DNA of 64,000 nt, taken from positions 868,001-932,000 of the forward strand of contig JAVHJL010000003.1 in assembly GCA_036971715.1 (NCBI GenBank). The letters run 5' to 3'. The first letter of the stretch is position 1, and every line of letters starts with the position of its first letter. Source of the stretch: Arthrobotrys musiformis (Eukaryota; Ascomycota; Orbiliomycetes; Orbiliales; Orbiliaceae). Shown in pieces: positions 47,940 to 59,599 of the stretch. Below the pieces are notes generated by a model that saw nothing but the letters and a program-made list of their open reading frames with translations, had not been told where the DNA came from and searched no databases. Position numbers and translations under genes: made by a program.

Positions 47940-50900
47940 TTAATTCGTCCCTTTTCCCCCATTGTTTGCATGGTACCGAGACTTGCATATGCAGCGAGAA
48001 AAGTGCAATTTGCATTTACATACGATTGATGGCTTTCAGGTTTTCAGGTTTTCAGTTTTAGCGGTGACGTCCTTTTTGTTTGCCTGGATTTTCGTACCCT
48101 ATTCTTTTTTCTTCCGTCCCCCCTGAGCTCGCCCGCAGAGCTCCCTTTTTGAGGCTCATACCATTTTCTTCATGTTACTCCATGCTGGCATCTTCTGGCG
48201 TTATTTTCAATTTGTTTAAATGAATAAGTCTAAGCTACCCTGGTGACTTGAAACACCTTACGTGAAAGTGCAATAAAATCAAAAATACACCCTCCTTACG
48301 TAAACTTTAAAACCAAGGTTCAATTTTCAGAATTCAATGTCTCGCCTCCAATCCTTCGATATTGATACTAGGCCAGGGGGTATGTGCATGTGCACGTGTA
48401 TTCCGATGCCGTCTGACATCCTACTATTAGATACGCGCGCGTATATTTTAAAAATCGGTTGAGTCATGCTTTCGCTAGTATGGCGCGAAATAAAGACCCC
48501 TCCTCCAACATATATATATAGATAAAATTCATACATTCGACGGTTCGACGGAATAAAACTATTCCTACTATGCATATGATTCCAAATTATGCAATGCGAT
48601 GCAAAAAAAAAAAAAAAAAAAAAGCAAGAAAGCAAGAAAGGGAAAGGTGAAGAGACTTTGTGGTTCAGCTTGAATAAAATAAAGAATATTCAAAATAAAA
48701 TATAAGACATGTTTATTTCATATGAGCAGATAATGTGCGTGGTGTGATGTGATGCCTCAACAACGGTTTCGTTTCAGCTCACAGGAGAGCCTGTAATGCG
48801 GGCTGTCAGTATACAAATCAACCCGTGACATCTAACTGAGAAATGCCAGTTGTTCCTTGCTTCCGATTTGATTCATTAAAGTAAGATTAGCCTACTCTCG
48901 ATCGATAAGAAAAGAACGCCTCGCCTTGCAGATTGCCGCCAGGTCATGGTAACGTTGGGCCATAGATATATCACACGGGAAGAAGTTACCGTGATCTTAA
49001 AAGACGAACACGTAAAAAACAAAAAAAGCAAAACATCGTATAAAGGCCAACAGTAAAAAATACGGGTAGTGCTGCACCTAACTAGACTAGTGCTGCACAG
49101 AAGAGAAGACAAGTCAAAAGTCATCGCGGACAAAAGTAAATATAAAAATTCAGATCTGGTGACGATTTACTCTTTTTGTGTATTCCCTGAACCACCCCGG
49201 GTGAGTCTGGGAACGAGACCGGTATTTGATATATTCCCCAATTAATTATTATCGATACGTATCAGTGCATGGACCTTCTTCCCTCCCGATGCAATGTAGA
49301 TGGATCACGGTGGCGGGTGGGGTATGTCTAGGTACTAGTAGACCCTATAGATCTAAGGTGTTCAGGCAAAACCTGGATGTACACGTAATGCGCGGACTCT
49401 GGCTAATTCGCGCGGATATAGCTTGTGATGACCGGGACTGGCGACTGAGTATCTATACACGATAGGTTTAATGTTGGGTTAATTCGGACTTAATGCCCTC
49501 GGGTCAGTATCTAGGTAATATTATAATTAAATGGCAGCACTAACCAGGCCATGGGAAGCCTCAAGCATACATATTATGGACATACATTTCAGGTGTCATA
49601 CAGAAATTAATTCCAGGGTCCAGGCCTGCAAGCTTGCAGAGTGCAACTTACCTAACTGCATAGTCTGGGGTTCACTCCCTGAACAACTGCAGGAGAACTG
49701 GTCTGGAGCCAGGAGAACCCCCAGACTACAGGGGTCTATGTGTTGTGCCCGATTGAGCCACCCCAAGAAATATCAAAATGCAACAAGGGAAGGAAAGGCA
49801 AGTTTCCGGATTTCCTAAACCAGATTGATTTCGATATTTACAACAATAGTCTGGGGGTCGCTTTACAACAAAGTCAACGTATAACCTTCCTAAGATCTGA
49901 TCCATTGAGCTTAGTCAGCTTGTGATGCACAATCTATCCTTTGCCAAGATATGGCCTTGTATTATAATGAGAAGGTCGCTCGTTCTTCCCAGTTGCGATG
50001 TAGATGGGATAAGACCGAAATGTGGTTCCCGTTTTGAATGAAAGAACAAGATTATTTCAGTCGAGTTAAGAGCAACCAAAGACCTGAGAGCCTCCATCGA
50101 TCATACGGCCGACTGCTTCTAGGAGGAGTGGTTTTTACAGTTTAGAATCTCCTGCAAAGGGAAATCTGTCAGTAGCCAGGCAAAAAAAAAAAAAAAAAAA
50201 AAAGGGTTTTCGTCACTCTGTTGGGGGTCATCGGGTCCGAACGATGTAAGAGTAATTTCTAGACCTGTTTGGCCACGCACAGGATGTTTGCCAAGAGAAG
50301 AGAGAGAGGGGGGTAGGGGGATGGTGGGAGGCACACTGCTATCCTCGTACTGATAGTTAACTTAATTGCGGCATGAAAGTGGGAATTCCATTTCGTCATC
50401 GATGGAAATTCCCGTTTGGATCGATTGATGGTTCCAGTCCGTATCGTTCGAACCCCTGTGCATGTAGTTCTTAGTCTCGTTGCCAAATGGCATGCTACTA
50501 GGCTATAGGTCATTTTCGCCCCCCCTTGCTCGGGTATTATCTCGTAAGCCAGACCCGGGAACCTAGGCTCGGGCATACACATCCTCCTTTCTTTCTCAAC
50601 TTTTTCAAACTTTCAATTTGTCACTTCTTTTTCTTGCAAGTCATACATAGTATCTATTTTGAAAAGACTACTATAAATTCCACTGCAACGTCCGAATGTT
50701 TACCTTTAACTCGATATATGTATCAACTGCCAACATAGCGGACCGGCCTCGCCCGCCCCCTCCCCAGAGTGTCGAATTATACATTTTGAATATACGGGGT
50801 TTAAACTTTGTCCTCTTTCCCCTTTCCTTCCCTTTGTCCTTTTATCTCCCTTTCTCCCTTTCTCTCTCTCTCTCTCTCTCTCCCCAGCTCAAGACATTGT

Positions 50901-50998
50901 ACGGTGCGCTTTGTGACGCGTGACGTCTGGGCGCCTGGTCTCGAGGCTAACGTCTGGGAACGAGACCACATAAATATACATAAATACATACAAGATCG
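47940..50998. other. Intergenic region (3 kb) with a CpG-poor block
   Basis: No gene is supported. Long A tracts occur at 48603-48622 and 50180-50202, and CTCTCTCT near 50862-50882. The block 49530-49950 differs from its surroundings: CpG is scarce, CA/TG and CCAGG-type strings are common, and one frame is open through 49740-49925. It may be a decayed repeat. Confidence 0.4.
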
Positions 50999-52241
50999 AT
51001 GGGAGGACTGGGTCTAAACCCCTCCGCAATCGATTCGCTTGAGTGCGATGACGAAAGGTCCTCCGGGTTTTGTGTGGATAACCGTCTTCCCCAACCATTG
51101 TGCTCTGCAAATCCCTGGAGTATATACGATGGCTCCGTTCATATGTTTACGACTCAATCGATATCTGGTACGAGCTCACCCTATTCCACGATATGTGCGC
51201 TATTGTATTTTTAGAGACCGATACACGCTTTCTGTAGTGGTGTCAAGTTTACTAACCACTTCTTATCGGCTATAAGACGGAAATTCTTTTACACGTTCAC
51301 CAAGTCAGCTTGCGGCTGACCCGGTCACTCTTTGCTCGTTCTGGGGACAAGGCCAAGCTGATCCTATAATCAATGCCAATTTCCGGGAAGGAGAGTCTCC
51401 CTTAGATGGGCAGAGTTCGCGTTCACAGTCACTCCCTAATTCTGCTTGTCTGACATCTCAAAGATGGTCGAGCCTTTCATCCGACGTGCCATTTGTCGGA
51501 GAGGGATTAGCTCACCATGGTGCTGCAGGCGACGACTTCACAACCGGAGCACAGTTTAAATCTTCGGAGGGCCATACGCAGAAAAAAAGAAAACACTCTT
51601 GTTCTGAATGCGAAGAATCGTTCACAAGTCGCAAGGCGTATGGGGAGCATATGAACCACGCGCACTCGAACCCACGCCCTTTTAAGTGCGACCACTGCAA
51701 TATATCGGTTGCGAGACATGATAATCTAAAAAGTCACCTGAGAGCCTGCAAACAGCGACCGCGGATACTTCAGCGACCTAGTACCGCAACATCCAACGCC
51801 CGTCACAAAGATAATGAGAGTGACGGTGACGGTGACGGTGACGGTGACGGTGACAGCAGTGAGGTCTGGAAAGCAGGAGGAAGAAACCAACTTCCGCGCA
51901 TCGGTGCTTCAAATGCTCAAAAAGCATCTCTGGACCCCAAGTTGAACGACACCGATCCGGCCCAGGGAAGGATCACAAATCCACACCTCACGATCCTGAA
52001 CTCGAACAAGGGGCCTCAAATCAAACAACTTGGAGCTGATAACGATGAAAATAGCGGCCAGGACCAATTGCTACTCAAGCGGATTAAGACGCCGGAGGAG
52101 GAAATGCAGCTTGTGCAAGCTAAAATTATTGAAGTGAGTGAAGAAAGGGATATATGGAGGCGTGAATACTTTCGATTGAAAAGATTTCTTTGCGCTAAAA
52201 CAACGGCCGATTTTCAGAATGGTTATCAGCAAGAGGTATAA
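50999..52241 (+). CDS. C2H2 zinc finger protein (putative transcription factor)
   Basis: Two exons (50999-51167 and 51277-52241) fit 377 residues. The intron is well supported: donor GGTACGAG, a perfect TACTAAC branch site at about 51250-51256 and acceptor CTATAAG, which removes an in-frame stop. Two C2H2 fingers occupy about residues 164-213 (CSECEESFTSRKAYGEHMNHAH and CDHCNISVARHDNLKSHLRAC; the second ends in Cys rather than His). A run of about five Gly-Asp pairs from a repeated GACGGT hexamer (about 51822-51852) follows. A predicted coiled coil lies near 335-362 (EEEMQLVQAKIIEVSEERD). The first 150 residues are Ser-rich. Adjacent fingers suggest DNA binding; the target is unknown. The first ATG choice is tentative. 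Confidence 0.68.
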
Positions 52242-55200
52242 ATGAGATTGTAACTAGTATATTTCTTTGGCAAGCGGTGTGCTATCGTATATAAGTACAT
52301 ACATACCTAAGAGATCGTATTAGAATGCATAAATTTGTCTCCTGCGCGGCACCGCCCACTGCATTTTGTAGTATTGGTTGGCAGATGTCTTAAGTTACCT
52401 CAACCAGGGCCAACAAGGCCGATAGTAAGAGACTTCGTTTGGACTTCGATATAGTGTCGAGATGTATGCATGGTGCGTACCATTTTGAATACCCAAAACG
52501 TCTTGCCTTTTCTCTTTTCTTTTGCGACTTTCTTACGCGACGTCTCCGTTATAAATATTAATAGGATATAAAACGAAACAAACGGATACATTCGTCCGCA
52601 TGCAGTATGCTTTTGGGTGATTTTCGCCTCTATCTGTTTTCCACTTATAATTGTCCTATTAAAAGCGTATATTCCTCATCATCGCACTTAGAAAATCGTA
52701 ATAATCGCTTTCTTTCTTTTCTTTCTTTAGACGACGAGTGGAGAGGAGTACTGGTGTCATTCGCTGTAAAACTCGAAGTGATGAAATACCAGCTCCCGTA
52801 GCTTTTCGCTTCCAACATAAAGCGCTACATTTCGAGATCTGCTCGCAGGATATACCGCCGCACGCCAAAACGCATCTTTAACGATACCCAAAGGCATATC
52901 ATCTTGACCAATCAAATATAATCAACCGGCCCGCTGCCAAAGGATGCGGAAGTCCATACTACAACTATATCAGAGGGGGTGGGAAAGCAGTTTTAGTAAC
53001 TTGTGCAGGGGAATATTTTATAACACAAACAAAACTTACTTCCAGCCAATCCTAGCTTTTGTAATTCTTCAACGAGACTCGTAGGATTCTCACAGTCGAA
53101 CGTAACTGCGTCCCCGACATCGCCAAAAGATAACCCATTTCCCCAATTCCAGACAAAACAATTTCGGGCGGCCCTCCTGAGAATGCCCCTATGACGGATG
53201 CCCCCAAGACGATCCAATCTAATCCTAGCGTTTTAGTGTGTAGCTCCCGCTCTTGTGGGTCCGGGCGGCCGAAAGACTGGCCCATGATGCCTGCCTGCCC
53301 TTTCTATCCGTTTTGCGAAGAAGTGGAGTCTCTTGTATATAACGAGTACAAAGTTGAAGCCAGTATCTCCGTCAAGAGACACCTGCAGATAGGTATGATA
53401 ATGAGCCACCAGTTTTTATTATAAATATGCTCTTTCGTCGCGATTTCTAACGCATTCAAATATAATTTAGGGTGTCAACCGATGAGCGGGATACAACACC
53501 GTTCCCGTTTACTAGCTAGAAAGTTCCCCAAAATCAACGTAGCTATATATGTTACGTTGGGAGTAGGAGTAGGAGTAGCAGTAATATCGGTATAGTCGGG
53601 GCCAAGCGGCGCCCACTGTGGATAATTGACAATTGTAACTATGTATATGACCTAAAAGTACTTGAATACGGTCACAAAGTCCTCACCCCTCACTCATGTT
53701 TTCATAACTCTTCTATCTATTCCGTCTTCGGGTAAGGAGTAGCGCTAAAAAAACAAACCCTTTATCGGTTCGGGGGGCCCGGATATAATTAAACTTCCAC
53801 GTCAGTATTTTACATCGTTCAAGCCAGAATGACACATGAAGAGACTACAACAGTCTCGATGGCTTTGAGGGAAAGCCGCACGATCCCAAGCCACGTAATC
53901 TTTATAACCCAATTGTTGAGGCAGGTGATGGCGATTTGTGCAGCCGTAATTGTAATCATGAACAAAATCGGGGGCCACTTGCTCGAACGCAAAGTGACAG
54001 TGAGATGCGCTATCGAGTGTTGGGTCCAACATGACTCGATGATTCGAGTGCCGTTTGCTCTTTCGGCGCCTATTAGTATGTACGGGATTGGATCCCCCCG
54101 AGGCATCTGTACACGAGGCGAACGAGCTTTTTGTTAGACCATATGTTTTGACTGTATGTAGTATTTGAATAGGACGGGCTCGTGGGGTGGTGAGTGGGGT
54201 GGGAAGAGAATAGAGTGTGCACGCGGACAGGTCCCATAATATATAGGAATCGCCCGTTGGGTCCTGGGTATATATTAAAACAAATCAACATACAGTTAAT
54301 TTGACCATGTCCACATTATAGAAAAAAAACTTCGAGCGGGTTTTGTCCTGGATTTGCGCAAGGTACAAGCGATCGGTTGGGTCGTTGGGAATCCTGTCTA
54401 CCCAGAAATGCGTCTTGGGTCGATATAGAAAGGTGGAACCAGCAAAAATTCCGAGGATACGATCAGAAGGGGGTATCGCAGTATTGTTCGCAGGAGGTTG
54501 AGCCATATTGTGCTTTGGGTTTCCTTCTGAATTCCGTTTGTAAATCGCAGTGTTTTGAAATTTCCGTTAATATAGGAGTCGAACAGTCTTGGTGCTAGGA
54601 GCTGGATACGATTTTCGATAGTGGTGTATTGAGTGCTAGCTGCTATCTTAGGCCGTTTTGGTTAACTATTGGTCCATGATGTTTATCTTCGACCGTTATA
54701 TATATATATATCTTTTATAATATATGTCGAAAATTCAGTCGATCTACGCCGCACTTGTGGATCAATACCGTGGAGTAATAGCGGCCATATCCTAAAAGCT
54801 ATTGCACGCACTTCGAATTTCGTTAATCACGACTTGTGGTTATGCTTAACTGTGTAGTTATGTAGTTATGGCCATTTGGTGGCGGTGGTTGACAGAAACT
54901 CGACGCAAGCACTAGACTGCGTTAGGTGGGCCCAGGCTGCTCCTAGCCTAGTCTCTCCTAGCCATCCAATAGCATACAATACTGATATGCAACACACAAT
55001 CTGCAACGAGGCCGCTGTTCTCACCATCTTACGTCTCGCGCGATGGTCTCGCGATGGGTCTCATCTAGGCGTCTCGATAGCTAGACTAGTTTAATAGATA
55101 AAGCGTACGGAATGCGGGATGCCTGGCGGCCTTGGTTGAAACTTGGGAGTAGTTACAAAGATCTTGAGATGGTGTTGCTTTTTGTGGGTCGTCATGTTGT

Positions 55201-55390
55201 TTCGGTGACTCAATTTGGATTGTCTGCCTTCACCCTAGGTTATTGTCGTGTGTCGCGATATGGCTAGATTACGGTGTATTGATGATAAAAGAGGGGGGGG
55301 GCTTGTGTGAGAGACGAAGAGGAGAGGCAATGTTTTGTTTCTATAGAGGCTTCGGTATCACGAAGACAGCCATGGAAACAATAATGGTTC
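52242..55390. other. AT-rich gene-poor region with decayed-looking frames
   Basis: No gene is supported. A minus frame starting with ATG at 53285 (MGQSFGRPDPQERELHTK) runs 77 codons; an overlapping minus frame (NGLSFGDVGDAVTFDCENP, about 53040-53150) also looks protein-like, as if one gene had been shifted or spliced, but no clean model joins them. Another minus frame (53802-54106) is hydrophobic without motifs. A GGAGTAGGAGTAGGAGTAG run lies near 53560-53580. Confidence 0.4.
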
Positions 55391-55576
55391 GCATCACCCA
55401 GAGACAGTGCAAATACTGGAGACACGGTGGAGAGACCATTAGCAAGCCAAGGGGATCTCAATCCAGCTTCAAAAATAGTATTAATATATGATGCCATCGC
55501 GTGGATGGCATTTCAGATATTAAACTGAAAAGAACAGATACTACACTTGATCTAAGCCAATTGGCGAAGAGAGCTG
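55391..55576 (-). ncRNA. U2: U2 spliceosomal snRNA
   Basis: Read on the minus strand, the sequence has the invariant 5' part of U2: CTCTTCGCC..TTGGC, then TTAGATCAAGTGTAGTATCT (55540-55556 region), where GTAGTA (55539-55544) pairs with the intron branch site TACTAAC, then GTTCTTTTCAGTTTAA. Stem IIb is a clean hairpin (TGCCATC / GATGGCA). An Sm-type site (CTATTTTTGAAG) and a 3' stem-loop resembling loop IV (CCAGTATTTGCACTGTCTCTGG) follow. U2 is part of the U2 snRNP, which selects branch points. The ends are estimates; the length of about 185 nt fits other ascomycetes. Confidence 0.93.
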
Positions 55577-56834
55577 GGGAAGAAAGGGAGAAAGAAAATG
55601 GAAAGAGAGATGGGAGGGACCTCCTTTTATAGGCGACAGTTCCGGCCGAGGGAAACTTTCAAGCAGACTTTGCACTATCCCAAAAGGGGTTAGGAGACGA
55701 TGACTCAGCGATCTGGTTACCACGCAATGTGCGCAACTACGTCAGCTATGTATGAGTTCTGAATATCCACAGTTCTCATAAAGAGCGGCCAAAGAGACGG
55801 ATTTCAAGGGCGCTGAGGAGCACTACCGCTGGAAGATTGGAGTCCGCTTGGAAGTTAATAGCAACCCTCCAAGATTCCCAAGACTACCAAGATTCATGAT
55901 ATATGTCCATGCACGCATGCTAAAGTTACCAACAGTCGAAGGAGAAAGAATGCGGATGTAACAAGACTTTATTAAAGGACGTTAGGAGATATGGAGGGCA
56001 GCAGCTCACTACAATGAGACACGAGGCCATGCACCTCGCCTGGTCGATATCGTAATTTATAGCTCAAATATTACGATTTCCGAGCAAACTAACGTTATAG
56101 CCGACCTAGCACAAAAACCTAAACATTCGAATATTCCCAAGTAATCCGGTTTACGCGTATACGATTACCATCTATGCTACCTTTAGCGAGAGTTGGAGCT
56201 ATAAACGCCCAGCCAAGCCGTCGTGATCGCCAGGTCTCGTCAAGCTTTCGCATCCTTGTCCTCCTTCCCAGAGGTGTTGGAATTCCGAAAATGGCAGTCG
56301 TACATTTCCGGGGGTCCCAACCAAGTTGGGGTGGTCCGGGACCTTCCCCAGACCACGGGGCCTTGGCTTGGGCCGTGCTCCTGGTAGTACAACAACCAAC
56401 ACTTTTAGGACCCTCGAGACTGGCCACCTCTCGAGCTCTATAGCTACCTCGGCCCCCCCTAACCCAGATAGCCTACAGTTGTATCTCGCTGATGTCGCCT
56501 CATATGCTCATTCAAGATACGCGAGTTTGGCCGAAAGGGAAAAAAAAAAAACGTTCATTGGCAGGATGCGGGTACTTTAAAGCCATTATTTTAACTCTGC
56601 CCAAAATGGATGAATTGATATTACTATTTGATCAATTTTTTGCAGGAAAAAAAAAATTAAGAAAAATTCAATCCCTTCCTCCGCCTTGAAAAAAAAAAGA
56701 AATGTTAAAAGTATTGCGGAGCACATATCGCTCTAGATAGCTATATGAACACAGTCTTATTACCGTATTACCAATACCACCTTGAAAATCACGTTACAGC
56801 CCACAAAACAGTTTCCTTGCGACCCAGGATCATT
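55577..56834. other. Intergenic region with a GC-rich structured island
   Basis: It carries the U2 promoter (55577-55750). A GC-rich block at about 56170-56460 contains inverted repeats (GGTCCC..GGGACC, CCACGGGG with CCCCAGACCACGG nearby) in otherwise AT-rich DNA. It encodes no recognisable protein in any frame and may be a non-autonomous element or old repeat. Confidence 0.4.
55625..55631 (-). promoter_or_regulatory. TATA box of the U2 snRNA gene
   Basis: On the minus strand CCTATAAAAGG contains TATAAAA about 50 nt upstream of the estimated U2 5' end. This is a plausible position for a Pol II snRNA promoter element in fungi. Confidence 0.6.
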
Positions 56835-59599
56835 TTAGGCCTCTGCCTTCACAACCTTTACCTCAAGCCCGCGAGTAGTCGAGTTGAGGGTCTTCTCGTG
56901 TGCGAATGAGAATGAGATAACCTCTTCCCCGGGCTTGACGGCGTAGAAGCTGAAGGAACCCTCCGCTTCGTTATACTCCGACAAAACGACATTCTAATTG
57001 ATACGTTAGTACATTCGGGGATCTTGAATTCGCTCTAAGGCATACAAAAGGGATCATTGAAGATACTTACCCCAGATTTGGTGGCCACTGACGCGTGTGA
57101 CTTGCCCTCCAAGGAAACATGCACTGTGAATAGCTCACCGACGGCAACCGGGTCTTGTGGTCCGCTGAGTCTGCGGATCTTGGGCTCAACAATTTCGTTG
57201 TCGCCTTCACCTTCGATAGGTTTGGCATCGCTGGAAATATGAGCATGCAGTTTATCCGCTAACTCATGGATGAGCGCTCCGCTACCGCTTGGGCTGTCGG
57301 ATTGCCGTTGTGCTATTTGCACGAAGACATTGCTGTAGACCCAAATCAAGATGGAACCAGGCTCACGATCTGGATCAAGTCTGTCGCTGGCTCCGATCGA
57401 TTCGAGGTTTAGCTGTCCCCGGATACCTTGCCCAGTCGGCGCTTGAAACAAGTCACCTAAATGTGGATTCGTGTAGGATGATAGGTGATTCCCGAAAGCG
57501 ATAGTTGTGTCCCTCAGACCACCTGTGGCGATGAAGAGTTTCACTGTGACTAATATTTTGTCACTGTCATTTTCACCGCGTGAAAGCGTCCACTCGGCGC
57601 TAGTCCCATTGGCGGAACTAACGACTGAAGAAGTTACGGCGGTCCAGCCCAACTCGGAAAGGTTAGCACTCCCGAAAAACTCGCCTAGGTTCGCATTAGA
57701 CCGAGTCTCGGCGATTGGAGAAGGAGCCGTAGCGCGAGCGAGGAGATGTTCGGCCTTTGCGAGGAAACTAGGCGCGCCGGGTAAAAATGGTATCGCCTTT
57801 GGTTCGCCTGGTTTGAGGGGCTCTATCTCGAGTTCTCTTGAAGATGTAGCGGTGGTTCCATCGAGATCTGTGACACCAGATGTGTTAAAATCGGCGTTTT
57901 TGGCGGTACCGGGGCCCATTTTCTTCAAATGGTACAAAGTGGTATCTGTTTCCGTCTGGATCGCAAGGTCTATGTAACCTTGTAAATTCGGGCCGCCGGT
58001 GATGGGCCCAGCGCACGCATCTACGATTTGGTCTTTGATTCTAGGTTTAAGGGAGTTGAAGGCGTGGTTGTCGAAGTAGCTACGGTCTTCGGCGTCATTG
58101 GGGCAGAGTATTGATTTGTTACACTCTGGGTTAAGGAAGAAAGGGTTGTTGCATTGACCCCTGCCGATTAAATTGGTTGTAACGATCCAACCAAACTTAT
58201 CCATATAGACGTATCCGCTTTCATTGGTCGTGGGGCTCAGGCCGAGAGCGATTTGCGTGATGGAGGCCTGGTCATAGCAATTTACCAAGGTTTTTGTCCC
58301 GATGCTTGCTAGGTAGCTATTCAAGTTGAAGCTACCACCAGTCCGCGAACCCGCGAAAGAGGCCCCGCCCCAGTACGAGTCGTAAACGAAGGAGAAGTTT
58401 CCAAAGGTTTGGCTGCAGCAGTGGTCTACCCATGGGACACTCCTGTCGATAAACTGGGCGACGAAGCGTCGGAGCAGGGTTACGTCGACAGAGTTCTGGT
58501 AGAATTCAGGGAGGTCCTCAGTTATGGCATAGAATTCGAGGCGTGTAGAGTTGATACCGAGCACTTGGCCTGTCGGAGCAACCCTAAGCCTCCATTCGAT
58601 ATCTCCAACGATGGCCCAGGGGGTATCACTCCTCACCCATGGTGGGGATACCGTTACGCGGATCTTCTGAGGACCGGGTTCGAAGAACATCAATGGCTTT
58701 GACGCATCAGATCTAACCACGTCCTCGGCCTCGTTGTTACCACCGAAGAGAATGAAAGGAACACCCAGCATCTGGTCGACCACGTCCACGGAAATATCCA
58801 TTACTCGCGACGTCGGCGATTCACTTGCGACATCGATGGCTGCGGGGTAGTATGAGCCGGCTAATTTCGGGTCGCTATTGTCTTCATACCGCGAAATATC
58901 ATCAGAATTCCAGACTTCGAGGTTATTGTTCAAACGGCCCACGCCCTTGGTATTGCGAACCATGATGGCTGGCTCCGGGATCGTGACTGATTTCACCAAA
59001 GAGCTTGTTTCGAGGTTCGAGTTATAGCCAACAGTTAACGTTACTACAAGATGTATACGGCAGGTCTGGGTTAGAATTATAGTACTGATATCACGACGCA
59101 GTGGGAGACAGCTCCGGCTAAAAGGGCTACGAACCCGTAAGCGGATGGTCCCTTTTCGGGAAATCCGTGTTTGAAAAGGCAAAGAGGTAACAGGCCTGCG
59201 CAAATTGGCCATCTTTGATGGTGGCGTTGGCTTCAAATTCATTATCATTTTCACCTGTCGGATCGGCGAAATAGACATAGACGATGGGCTTGCTAGCATT
59301 ATCAGGGGCATCAGCCAGGTCGACCCGATATCGTACCCAGCCGGCCGAACCGTTTAGTCCTACACAGTCATATTCATGTTAGTAGGCGTATTATTTCTTA
59401 TGATCCAGTACGGATCGCTTGTGGTGATTAATTTCTCACCAAGGTGGTCTTTCAATTGAAATTGGCTAGAGGTGGTATGGGCCCCAATAATGTTAGGGGG
59501 GTTGATCTCCCAACTTCCATGCTCTGCTCCATCATTGATGAAGGTCAATGAGCAATCAAGGGTATTTTTGATGGTGATATAGCAACTGTAATCAGGCAT
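56835..59599 (-). CDS. Multidomain orphan: N-terminal beta-sandwich-like domain, transglutaminase/papain-like core, C-terminal Ig-like segment
   Basis: Four exons on the minus strand (59440-59599, 59135-59359, 57071-59043, 56835-56993) encode 838 residues with no signal peptide. Residues 1-135 have a GSWEINPP..I, LKDHLGLNGSAGWVRY, YFADPTGENDN and PLTVTLTVGYN order, reminiscent of compact beta-sandwich domains such as aegerolysin-like or actinoporin-like folds; this is a weak match. A central region carries a likely catalytic triad: NCYDQAS (Cys384), DNHAFN (His455) and IVDACAGP (Asp470). The His-Asp spacing of 15 is typical of transglutaminase-like folds. The C-terminal segment (GPQDPVAVGELFTVHVSL to NSTTRGLEVKVVKAEA) resembles an Ig-like beta domain. 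I do not know its function. It sits in an AT-rich, gene-poor, accessory-looking stretch next to the U2 gene. Confidence 0.75.

Noticed and set aside
55264..55497. 78-codon minus-strand ORF
   Set aside because: It lies on the U2 snRNA sequence, so the open frame is chance.
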